NCBI GenBank assembly: GCA_023953845.1
Contig: JAMLJC010000001.1
Location: forward strand, 682,001-746,000
Direction of reading: 5' to 3'
Origin: Rhizobiaceae bacterium
GTDB lineage: Bacteria; Pseudomonadota; Alphaproteobacteria; Rhizobiales; Rhizobiaceae
Length of the DNA: 64,000 nt
Under the pieces are notes generated by a model. It was not told the origin of the DNA and searched no databases. It saw nothing but the letters and a program-made list of their open reading frames with translations. Shown here piece after piece: positions 43,262 to 50,881 of this stretch; position 1 is the first letter of the stretch, and every line of letters starts with the position of its first letter. The position numbers and the translations under genes are program-made.

Positions 43262-44287
43262 ATGAATCCACACGAGACCCGCATCCTTGGCAAATCCGGC
43301 GTTCCGCTCTCGCAACTCGGATTTGGCGGCGCCGGCATCGGCGAACTTTTCGTCAAGGTCGACGAGGCTACCGCCGCTGAGACCCTGAATGCCGCCTGGG
43401 ATGAAGGCATACGCTATTTCGACACCGCTCCCTGGTACGGGCGCGGCCTCAGCGAAATCCGCACCGGCCGCGTCCTGGACAACAAGCCGCGCGGTGATTT
43501 CGTGCTGTCGACCAAGGTCGGCCGCTGGTTTTTCCCGCCGGCCGATCCGGAAGGCTTCGACACCGGTTTCTGGAAAGGCGGGCTGCGCTTCGACCATGTC
43601 CACGACTACAGCTATGACGGCATCATGCGCGCCTACGAGCAGTCGCATATGCGGCTCGGCATGAACCGCATCGACCTTCTCGTCATCCATGATCTCGACA
43701 TACGGCACCACCTGCTGGACAAGAAGGTGAGCGCCTATCTCGACCAGCTTTTCACCTCGGGCTGGCGCGCGCTCGATCAGTTGCGCTCGCACGGTCTGGT
43801 GCGGGGCATCGGCGCCGGCATCAACGAACTGGGGATGATCCCGCGTTTCCTCGATCTGTTCGATCTCGATTTCTTCCTGCTGGCGCTGCAATACACTTTG
43901 CTCGATCACGACACGCTGAAGGAGGAGCTGCCCTATTGCCGGCGGCGCAATGTGGGCATCGTCATCGGCGGCGTCTTCTCCTCCGGCATTGCCGCGACGG
44001 GCGCCGTTCCCGGTGCAAAATACAATTACGACGATGCGACGCCGGAAGTGATGGAACGGGTGCGGCGCATCGAGGCGGTATGCAAGGCGCATGGCGTTCC
44101 GCTGGCAGCGGCCGCTCTCCAGTTCCCGCTCGGCCATCCTTCGGTCGCCTCGGTCATTCCCGGCGCCATCCACCCGGATCATGTCAGGCAGAACGTCGCC
44201 AATTTCCGGCACGCTATTCCGTCATCGCTCTGGTCCGATTTGAAGAACGAGGGCCTGATCGCGAAGGACGCGCCGACACCGCAGTAA
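43262..44287 (+). CDS. Aldo/keto reductase (aldose 1-dehydrogenase type)
   Basis: A 341-residue NAD(P)-dependent oxidoreductase of the AKR superfamily. The catalytic tetrad is in place: Asp in IRYFDTAPWYG (with the Tyr following in the same block), Lys in LSTKVGR near residue 82 and His in LLVIHDLD near 144. Sequence style (GFGGAGIGELF, EGIRYFDTAPWYGRGLSE) matches the D-threo-aldose / L-fucose 1-dehydrogenase branch. It is a single gene after the tRNA; the YggT gene follows 108 bases later. Confidence 0.88.
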   Translation: MNPHETRILGKSGVPLSQLGFGGAGIGELFVKVDEATAAETLNAAWDEGIRYFDTAPWYGRGLSEIRTGRVLDNKPRGDFVLSTKVGRWFFPPADPEGFDTGFWKGGLRFDHVHDYSYDGIMRAYEQSHMRLGMNRIDLLVIHDLDIRHHLLDKKVSAYLDQLFTSGWRALDQLRSHGLVRGIGAGINELGMIPRFLDLFDLDFFLLALQYTLLDHDTLKEELPYCRRRNVGIVIGGVFSSGIAATGAVPGAKYNYDDATPEVMERVRRIEAVCKAHGVPLAAAALQFPLGHPSVASVIPGAIHPDHVRQNVANFRHAIPSSLWSDLKNEGLIAKDAPTPQ

Positions 44288-44395
44288 ACGACGCGCTGGA
44301 CCGATTCGGCAAGACGCCGTTGGCATATGTATGATGCCGGCACTTGCCGCTGTCCGGGGCAATGGCTACATGTCGGCCTGTTGACGGAGAACAGA

Positions 44396-44686
44396 ATGCT
44401 CGCGCTGATCCAGACGCTCGTGTTTGCGCTCGACATCTACTGGTGGCTTTTGATCGCCTCGGCCATCTTCTCGTGGCTCTATGCGTTCAACGTCGTGAAT
44501 TCGCGCAACCAGTTCGTCGGCATGATCGGCGACTTCCTGTTCCGGATTACGGAGCCGGTGCTGCGGCCGGTCCGCAAAATTCTGCCGGATCTTGGCGGCA
44601 TAGACATTTCGCCCATCATCGTACTGCTCATCATCTTCTTCCTGCGCCAGTTCCTCATCACCTCGGTCGCTCCGCTGGTGGTGTGA
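44396..44686 (+). CDS. YggT-family membrane protein
   Basis: A 96-residue integral membrane protein with two hydrophobic segments separated by a loop containing FLFRITEPVLRPVRKIL, the YggT family signature. The start at 44396 follows GGAGAACAG and begins MLALIQTLVFALDIYWWLL; the longer frame is rejected. Homologues are linked with osmotic stress and, in cyanobacteria and plants, with membrane complex assembly. The DUF167 gene follows immediately, the common yggT-yggU pairing. Confidence 0.88.
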   Translation: MLALIQTLVFALDIYWWLLIASAIFSWLYAFNVVNSRNQFVGMIGDFLFRITEPVLRPVRKILPDLGGIDISPIIVLLIIFFLRQFLITSVAPLVV

Positions 44687-44688
44687 CA

Positions 44689-45027
44689 ATGCAGCCCTTC
44701 CGCGCCGATGCGGGCGGCGTGCTGGTGCAGGTGCGGCTGACGCCGCGCGCCAGCGACGAAAACGTCACCGGCGTGGAAACGGCGTCCGACGGCCGTCCCC
44801 ATATTGCCATGCGTGTGCGGGCGGTTCCCGACAAGGGGGCCGCGAACGATGCCGCCGGGAGACTTCTCGCGGACTGGCTCGGCGTCCCGAAGGCCAGCGT
44901 TTCCATCGCTGCGGGCAATACCTCCCGGCTGAAGACGCTGCGCGTGGCCGGTGACACGCAACGGCTGATCGCGGCGCTGGAGGCGAAACTGTCGGCGCCG
45001 GTTCACCTGAGGCCGAAAAGGCGCTAG
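44689..45027 (+). CDS. DUF167 (YggU-family) protein
   Basis: A 112-residue cytosolic protein of the DUF167/YggU family. The typical blocks are LVQVRLTPRASDENV, RVRAVPDKGAANDAAGRLLADWL near residue 41 and a C-terminal GNTSRLKTLRVAGD. It begins 2 bases after the yggT stop, so both are cotranscribed. Biochemical role unknown. Confidence 0.9.
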   Translation: MQPFRADAGGVLVQVRLTPRASDENVTGVETASDGRPHIAMRVRAVPDKGAANDAAGRLLADWLGVPKASVSIAAGNTSRLKTLRVAGDTQRLIAALEAKLSAPVHLRPKRR

Positions 45028-45053
45028 CGTCGGCCTCCACCGGAGGCGTGACC

Positions 45054-45647
45054 ATGAAGCGAACCCTTGTTGCAGCCGTTTTCTTCGGCCTCGCCGCCGC
45101 TGCCGCGCGGGCCGAAACCATCGAGAGCGTCTATACGGATCTCGACATCGGCCGCGACTGCGTCATGATCTCGACCGCCGAGGAGGGCGTGGATGCCGCC
45201 GACTATGTCTGCTCCGGCTATTTCGGCTTTCCGGTCCTCCTGTTCTACGGAGACTTGCGCGAATCCGTCTTCTACGGCTTCCCGCCGGAAGGCACGCCTG
45301 CCTGGGAGAGTTTCGACGCGTTCAATTCGACCGGACCGAAGATCGAATGGCGGATCGCGGTGAACGGAGAGCAGAAGCTTCCCTTCGCCACCATCCATCG
45401 CTGGTTCGTCAACGACGTGCCGGAAGACCCGGAGAAGAAGACCGAGGTGCTGGTCGTCGAGAAGGTGGGACAACCTGGCGACCGGCAGGGCTGCGCCGTC
45501 GGCTATGTCGTCGCCACGGGAAATCCCAAGGCCAACGAGACGGCCCGCCGCATTGCCGACGAGCAGGTGCGGGACTTTTCATGCGGCGCGGACGAGCCCG
45601 TGCTTGTCGGAGGCGTCGTGCAGGTGCCGTCCTTCACGCGGCCGTGA
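45054..45647 (+). CDS. Secreted hypothetical protein
   Basis: A 197-residue protein I do not recognise. It has a clear signal peptide (MKRTLVAAVFFGLAAAAARA, cleaved before ETIESV) and a mature part with scattered cysteines that may form disulfides. A run DLDIGRDCVMISTAEEGVD is followed by YVCSGYFGFPVLLFYGDLR. The start at 45054 is the ATG of the signal peptide, with GGAGGCGTGACC upstream. It should act in the periplasm. Expression may follow the DUF167 gene, 26 bases upstream. Confidence 0.75.
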   Translation: MKRTLVAAVFFGLAAAAARAETIESVYTDLDIGRDCVMISTAEEGVDAADYVCSGYFGFPVLLFYGDLRESVFYGFPPEGTPAWESFDAFNSTGPKIEWRIAVNGEQKLPFATIHRWFVNDVPEDPEKKTEVLVVEKVGQPGDRQGCAVGYVVATGNPKANETARRIADEQVRDFSCGADEPVLVGGVVQVPSFTRP

Positions 45648-45657
45648 GGCGAACGCG

Positions 45658-46191
45658 CTACTTCGCGGCCTTCGCCCGGTCGATCGCCTCGGTGATCATC
45701 CTGCGCGCATAGGCGGCGTCATGCCAGCCGCCGATCTTCACCCACTTGCCGGGCTCCAGATCCTTGTAGTGCTCGAAGAAATGCTCGATCTGCTGCAGCG
45801 TGATTTCCGGCAGATCGCTGTAATTATGGACGTTGGCGTAGCGCAGCGTCAGCTTCGGCGTCGGCACCGCGATCACCTTCTCGTCCGTGCCGGCATTGTC
45901 CTCCATGATCAGCACGCCGATCGGCCGCACATTGATGATGCAGCCTGGCACCAGGGCGCGCGTGTTGGCCACCAGCACGTCGATCGGATCGCCGTCGCCT
46001 GACAGTGTGTGCGGCACGAAGCCGTAATTCCCCGGATAACGCATGGCCGTGTAGAGGAAACGGTCGACGACCAGCGTACCCGCCTCCTTGTCCATCTCGT
46101 ACTTGATCGGCTCGCCTCCGACCGGCACCTCGATGATCACGTTGACGTCTTCGGGCGGATTCTTGCCGATCTGGATGGCGTCGATACGCAT
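45658..46191 (-). CDS. ppa: Inorganic pyrophosphatase (family I)
   Basis: A 177-residue soluble pyrophosphatase driving biosynthesis by hydrolysing PPi. The family signature DGDPIDVLV is near residue 66. Active-site residues also appear in NVIIEVPVGGEPIKYEMDK (Glu, Lys) near residue 18 and in YGFVPHTL. Length matches bacterial family I enzymes. Convergent with the upstream hypothetical gene, 10 bases apart. Confidence 0.96.
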   Translation of the reverse strand: MRIDAIQIGKNPPEDVNVIIEVPVGGEPIKYEMDKEAGTLVVDRFLYTAMRYPGNYGFVPHTLSGDGDPIDVLVANTRALVPGCIINVRPIGVLIMEDNAGTDEKVIAVPTPKLTLRYANVHNYSDLPEITLQQIEHFFEHYKDLEPGKWVKIGGWHDAAYARRMITEAIDRAKAAK

Positions 46192-46408
46192 GGGTCACTC
46201 CTCAGTTGATGTCACGCATAGCGGCGACACGCGCTTTTCGCAATTGCGAAGGTGCACCGGCCTTCCGGAAACCGTCGCGAAGCTTGCCGGTGCGCGACAG
46301 GCCGGCAGGAGGCTTCGATATTGGAAGCTGCCATCTTGCCGCCATCGGCGGATTGCAGTCTTCTTGCGGCCAAAGCCGGGGTGGGCGATGCAGGCTTCGG
46401 AAGCAGCG

Positions 46409-47920
46409 ATGCGGATGTGGCGTTTGTGCGCGGCAGCTTTCGCGCTGCTGGTCTTCGCCTCGACATTCGTCCTTGCCGGGGAAGGCAGGGCGTTGCGCGG
46501 CGTCGCGCTGGTCATCGGCCAGTCGGCCTACCGGCAGCTTCAGCCGCTGCCCAATCCCGCCAACGATGCGCGGGAGATCGGCAATCTCCTCTCCGGTCTC
46601 GGCTTCGACGTCGACACGCTGGCGGACGGCGACATGAGACGCCTCGATCGTGCGCTCTCGCGCTTCGAGGAGGATGCGGCGGAGGCCGATGTCGCGCTGA
46701 TCTATTATTCAGGGCATGGCATTGAGGCCGGCGGCGAGAATTTTCTGGTCCCGGTCGACGCCGCCCCGCCCGATGCAAATGGCGCGGCGAAGGATCTTGT
46801 CGCGATAGGTCCGATACTGGAGCGGCTGCGCAAGGCCGTGCCCATCGTGATCGTGCTGCTGGACGCCTGCCGCACCAATCCGTTTCCGCCGGGTACGGTC
46901 GTTTCCGCCGCGGATGGCCGGGCGGCGCCCGCCAGCGCCATCGGCCTCGGCGTGCCGCGCGGCGCCGTGCCGCTCGGCGACGCCCGGCAGGAAACGCTGG
47001 GCACGGTCATCGGCTTCGCCGCAGAACCCGGCAAGGCCGCGCTGGACGGCGATCCGGGCGGCAACAGCCCCTATGCGGCGGCGCTGCTCAAGCACCTTGC
47101 GGCCGGCGGCTACGCCTTCGGCGACGTCATGACCATGGTGTCGGAGGAGGTCTATCTGAAGACTTCGGCGCGGCAATTGCCATGGGTCAGCGCCGGCCTC
47201 AGACGGCTGCTCTATTTCGGCCTCGAGCCGCCGAAAGCCTCGGCCGACGACGAGGCGATCGGCGAGAGCCGCCGCAAGCTGCTGCTCACCATCGCCACTA
47301 CGCCGCCGCAGACCCGGCAGATGGTGGAGCAGGTGGCGGCGTCGAACGCCGTTCCGCTCGACGCGCTCTACGGCATGCTGGACGCGCTCGGCGTCGATGC
47401 CGGCAGCGGCGACGTGGCGCAGCGCCTGACGCAGGGTGCGGAACGCCTCAAGGCGATGCTTGCCGAACGCGACGTGCAGACGCGGCAGGACCCTGAGATC
47501 GTCCGCCTGTCGCAGCTTGCTGACAAGGCGGAGGCGGAAGGCGTGATCGCGCTCGCCCTGCGGTTCCGGGAGCGCGCCAGCGGTCGCGCCGACGAGATCG
47601 ACGCGGCGCTGGATGAGGCGGAGCGCAACATCGCCGGCCGGCGGCTGGAGTTGGCTGCGACCTATAGGGCGAGCGCCGATACCGCCAATCTGAATTTCGA
47701 TTTCGCCACCGCGGCGAAGCGCTATGCCGATGCCTTCGCGCAGGCCGAGCGCTGGGACGTGCCGCTTTCCTATGTGTTGAAGGTGTCGGAGGCAGACGCC
47801 CTGGCCGATCTCGGCGACTATCGCGGCAACAACGATGCCCTGAAACGCAGCCTCGAAGCCTACGGCCGTGCGCTGGAGATCGGCCGGCAGCAACCGAACG
47901 CCGGCGCGACGCTGCGTTGA
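46409..47920 (+). CDS. Caspase-family (peptidase C14) protein, N-terminal part of a split gene
   Basis: An exported caspase-like protease, about 503 residues before a TGA at 47918-47920. It has a signal peptide (MRMWRLCAAAFALLVFASTFVLAG), then a C14 domain with ALVIGQSAYRQLQPLPNPAND, the catalytic His in LIYYSGHGIEAGG near residue 104 and the Cys in VLLDACRTNPF near 150. A helical region with SEL1/TPR-like character follows. The start at 46409 is preferred (GGAAGCAGCG); 46388 is possible. The next frame continues with TPR repeats and starts at the same point, so one gene appears split by a single-base loss near 47905-47915. Confidence 0.8.
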   Translation: MRMWRLCAAAFALLVFASTFVLAGEGRALRGVALVIGQSAYRQLQPLPNPANDAREIGNLLSGLGFDVDTLADGDMRRLDRALSRFEEDAAEADVALIYYSGHGIEAGGENFLVPVDAAPPDANGAAKDLVAIGPILERLRKAVPIVIVLLDACRTNPFPPGTVVSAADGRAAPASAIGLGVPRGAVPLGDARQETLGTVIGFAAEPGKAALDGDPGGNSPYAAALLKHLAAGGYAFGDVMTMVSEEVYLKTSARQLPWVSAGLRRLLYFGLEPPKASADDEAIGESRRKLLLTIATTPPQTRQMVEQVAASNAVPLDALYGMLDALGVDAGSGDVAQRLTQGAERLKAMLAERDVQTRQDPEIVRLSQLADKAEAEGVIALALRFRERASGRADEIDAALDEAERNIAGRRLELAATYRASADTANLNFDFATAAKRYADAFAQAERWDVPLSYVLKVSEADALADLGDYRGNNDALKRSLEAYGRALEIGRQQPNAGATLR

Positions 47921-48954
47921 AGGGCAATATGGCGATCGTGCTGACCAAGCTCGGCACGCGTCTTCCCGACAGCGCGGCGTGGCTCGATCAGGCAGCCGCC
48001 ATCTATGGCGAGATATCGAAGACGCTGCCGCGCAAGCGCTATCCGCAGGATTGGGCCTATGTGCAGCTCAATCTCGGTGGACTCTATCAGAAGCTTGCGG
48101 ACCAGACGGGCGACCCTGCCTACATCGACCGCGCCCTCAAGGCCTATACGGGCGCGGCGGAAGTGATGACGCGCAAGGCCGCGCCCGAGATCTGGGCCGG
48201 CTTGCAGATGAACATCGGCAACGCCTACACGTCGCGCGGCAACGGCGCGGGCGGCGTCAAGGATCTGCGCCGCGCCGAGAAGGCAATGGAGGCCGCGCTT
48301 TCGGTCTGGACGCGCGAGAACGACCCGGTCAACTGGGCGCTCGCCACGGCCAATCTCGGCAGCGTGCTCAGCAATATCGGCGGCAAGGAAAAGGACGCCG
48401 CCATGCTGCGGCGCGCGATCGCGGCATACGAAGCGTCGATGCGGGTCGCCACCCGCGACCGCCAGCCCATCGACTGGGCGGCCGGCATGAACAATCTCGG
48501 CGCGACCTATCTCGACCTTGCCGAACTTGAAGGAGACGTCGCGCTCTACGAACGGTCTCTGGCCTCCTATCGCGCGGCCCGGACGGTGTTCACACGCGAC
48601 GTGGACGCGAGCGGCTACGCGATCGCCTGTTACAGCGAGGGCCGGACGCTGCTTTTCCTCGGCCGGCGGACGGGCAGCGTCGAGCGCTTCCGCGAGGCGG
48701 AAGCGGTGCTCGGCGAGGCTCTGGACGTGCTGGCCATGGGCTCCAACCGCGTCGGCTGGGCGCGCGCCCGCTCCGTGCTCGGGGAAGTGCAGGTCGAGAT
48801 AGGCCGCCGCACCGGCGACCGCGCGGTGCTGAGACAGGCCCGCACCGCCTTCGACGATGCGCGCACTGCATTCCGCGAAGCCGGCATGGGCGAAACCGGC
48901 CAGGGTTTCTGGGAAAAGCAGATCGCGGCGATCGACGCGGAACTCGCGAAATAG
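47917..48954 (+). CDS. TPR-repeat protein, C-terminal part of the split caspase gene
   Basis: 345 residues of tetratricopeptide repeats (for example AWLDQAAAIYGEISKTLPRK, WAYVQLNLGGLYQKLAD, IWAGLQMNIGNAYTSRGN and WALATANLGSVLSNIG). There is no signal peptide and the first codon is a TTG inside the stop of the caspase frame. In related proteins caspase and TPR parts form one polypeptide of about 850-950 residues. Reading one base differently just before 47917 joins them (coding sense D-A-A-L-K-G-N-M). It is either a sequencing slip, a real inactivation or two coupled genes. Confidence 0.75.
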   Translation: MKGNMAIVLTKLGTRLPDSAAWLDQAAAIYGEISKTLPRKRYPQDWAYVQLNLGGLYQKLADQTGDPAYIDRALKAYTGAAEVMTRKAAPEIWAGLQMNIGNAYTSRGNGAGGVKDLRRAEKAMEAALSVWTRENDPVNWALATANLGSVLSNIGGKEKDAAMLRRAIAAYEASMRVATRDRQPIDWAAGMNNLGATYLDLAELEGDVALYERSLASYRAARTVFTRDVDASGYAIACYSEGRTLLFLGRRTGSVERFREAEAVLGEALDVLAMGSNRVGWARARSVLGEVQVEIGRRTGDRAVLRQARTAFDDARTAFREAGMGETGQGFWEKQIAAIDAELAK

Positions 48955-48972
48955 CGCGTTGGCCGAGAGGCC

Positions 48973-50172
48973 TCAGCGCCGGCTGAGCAGCGCGTCGTTG
49001 AGGTTCGCCATATCCTTCTCGTCCGGCGCGGTCTCCAGCCCGAGCACGGGCAACGCCTGCCGCAGATGATCGTGATGGGTGCGCACGCCGAATTCGAGGT
49101 CGGAGAGGTAGAACCCCTGGAAAGCGTCGGACAGCATGGATTCGTTCGACCAGACGGAAAGCTGCACGTCCTCCGCCATGGTGTCGCGGTCGATGCGGAA
49201 GGCGAGATAGCGCGCCGCCGCCTCTTCGCGGGTCTCGTCGCGATAGCGGTAGATCGCACCGCGCAGCAGCGTCTCGCCCGTCGACAGCGGGAATTCCTGA
49301 TAGAATTGCGCGGTCTCCGGCGTCAGGGCGACTACCGTGTTGGGAAACAGGCCGTAATACACCCATGCCCTGCGCAGATGCTCCGGCAGGCGTTCGGGCT
49401 GCGGCGCGACCTTGAGGTAGTTCCGCACGCTCCAGCGGCGACCGGCATGCGGATTATAGGTGGCGAAGGAACGCGACACGCCGTTGACGAAGGGCTCGTC
49501 GAAATAGGTCGAGCCGTAGAGGTCCTGCAGCGCCGGATGCGCCATGGCGACGTGATAGCCCTCATTGTCCACGTCGCGCACCGATTTCCAGTTGACCGGC
49601 GTCGTCTGCGTCCAGATGCCGTAGGACGGCACCATGTCCGGCACGTCGTAATGGCTGATCTCCTCCGTCACCGGCGCCATAAGTTCGGCGACAGAAGGCT
49701 GGCCGCTCTCGCGAAAGCGGATGAAGATGAAGCCCATCCAGATTTCGAGTTCCAGCGGCATCAGCCCGAACTCCGTCTTGTCGAGATCCGGGAAGGAACG
49801 CGGCCTCGCGGCGCCGCGCAGCGTCCCGTCCAGATTGTAGACCCAGCCGTGGAACGGGCAGACCAGCGCGTTCTTGCAGGTGCCCTGGCTTTCGGCGACG
49901 ACGCGGCTGCCGCGATGGCGGCAGAGATTGTGGAAGGCGCGCACTTCCCCGTCCTTGCCGCGCACCACCAGCGCGCGTTCGCCGACGACGTCCATGGCGA
50001 GATAATCGCCCGGATTGGGAAGGTCGGAGATGTGGCCGACGATCTGCCAATGCTTGCGGAAGACGTGCTCCTTCTCCAGTTCGAGAAGGGCGGGGCTGTG
50101 ATAGCTCCAGCCGGGCAATCCGCTGCGATCCCAATCGTTCGGGACCGCCACATTGTGCACATGGCGGTTCAT
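48973..50172 (-). CDS. Rieske-type aromatic/quaternary-ammonium ring-hydroxylating oxygenase, alpha subunit
   Basis: A 399-residue non-haem iron oxygenase. The Rieske [2Fe-2S] site is C-R-H-R-G (NLCRHRGSRVV) near residue 88 and CPFHGWVYNLDG near 108. The mononuclear iron ligands are expected in VDNEGYHVAMAH near residue 200 (His) with a later Asp. Relatives include glycine-betaine, stachydrine and carnitine monooxygenases as well as aromatic dioxygenases; the substrate is open. The start at 50172 gives MNRHVHNVAVPNDW and sits just after the TTGAATG palindrome. No reductase gene is adjacent. Confidence 0.87.
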   Translation of the reverse strand: MNRHVHNVAVPNDWDRSGLPGWSYHSPALLELEKEHVFRKHWQIVGHISDLPNPGDYLAMDVVGERALVVRGKDGEVRAFHNLCRHRGSRVVAESQGTCKNALVCPFHGWVYNLDGTLRGAARPRSFPDLDKTEFGLMPLELEIWMGFIFIRFRESGQPSVAELMAPVTEEISHYDVPDMVPSYGIWTQTTPVNWKSVRDVDNEGYHVAMAHPALQDLYGSTYFDEPFVNGVSRSFATYNPHAGRRWSVRNYLKVAPQPERLPEHLRRAWVYYGLFPNTVVALTPETAQFYQEFPLSTGETLLRGAIYRYRDETREEAAARYLAFRIDRDTMAEDVQLSVWSNESMLSDAFQGFYLSDLEFGVRTHHDHLRQALPVLGLETAPDEKDMANLNDALLSRR

Positions 50173-50189
50173 AACGTGCTCGTGAATTG

Positions 50190-50205
50190 TTGAATGTTCA
50201 TTCAA
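50190..50205. promoter_or_regulatory. TetR-type palindrome in the Rieske oxygenase promoter
   Basis: TTGAATG-TT-CATTCAA, two perfect 7-base arms around two bases, 17 bases before the oxygenase start codon. The form resembles operators of TetR-family repressors such as BetI. Such a repressor is not encoded in the window. On the minus strand TTGCAA lies upstream as a possible -35 box, so the site would overlap the promoter. Confidence 0.55.
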
Positions 50206-50532
50206 TACAAACACATTTATCGTTCTTTTGCAACAGCTTATGGATTCAGAAACTGTTCCACACGGCGCTCTGCATAGAGCGCAGGGCGCGTCTCCACCCA
50301 GCTCCAGTCCGAATTTCGCCTGTTGTTCCCGCGTCTTACGCCGGACCGGGCCATGGCCATAAACCTCGGGCAATCGGAAAACGCGATGCTTTGATGGACT
50401 GTCTGGCACCGCCCCCAATGCCATACGTCAAATATCCGTCACTTTCTTGCCTGGAATATCAATACTGATGCTTGAAGCATCATGATAAAGGTTCTAAGGA
50501 TAAGAAATGATCCTTGAAACCGGCATCGCCTT
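50206..50532. other. Intergenic region between Rieske gene and XRE regulator
   Basis: About 330 bases without a supported gene between two divergent genes. It holds the oxygenase promoter side at left and an AT-rich stretch with TGATGCTTGAAGCATCATGA (50467-50486) near the XRE gene, an inverted repeat that may be an operator of that regulator. Confidence 0.55.
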
Positions 50533-50805
50533 ATGATTACGTCCGGACAGCTGCGCGCGGCGCGGGCGCTGCTCGGCGTCGATCAGAGACAACTGGCCGA
50601 ACTGGCCGACGTGTCGCTGCCGACCATCCAGCGGATGGAGGCCAGCGGCGGCGTCGTGCGCGGCACGGTGGACACGCTGACGAAGGTCGCGGAGGCGTTG
50701 CGACGGGCAGGCATCGACCTGATCGGCGAAGACCAGCGAAGCGAGGGCGGCGGCCGGGGCGTGCGTCTGCGCGAGAGCGGGCGCCGGTCCGATCCGGACG
50801 TGTGA
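50533..50805 (+). CDS. Small XRE-family helix-turn-helix regulator
   Basis: A 90-residue protein, nearly all helix-turn-helix: GQLRAARALLGVDQRQLAEL, SLPTIQRMEASGG and VDTLTKVAEALRRAGIDLIG. This compact type is common in alphaproteobacteria next to transporter genes, here the SulP gene 76 bases downstream in the same direction. A palindrome around the sequence TGATGCTTGAAGCATCA lies about 50 bases upstream. The regulated genes are unknown; SulP is the first guess. Confidence 0.85.
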   Translation: MITSGQLRAARALLGVDQRQLAELADVSLPTIQRMEASGGVVRGTVDTLTKVAEALRRAGIDLIGEDQRSEGGGRGVRLRESGRRSDPDV

Positions 50806-50881
50806 CAACATTTTTAAGCGTCGCGACGGCGACCGCCGACTTCATGCCGACGATCCCGTCGCCTCGTGGATGAGGCAGAGC

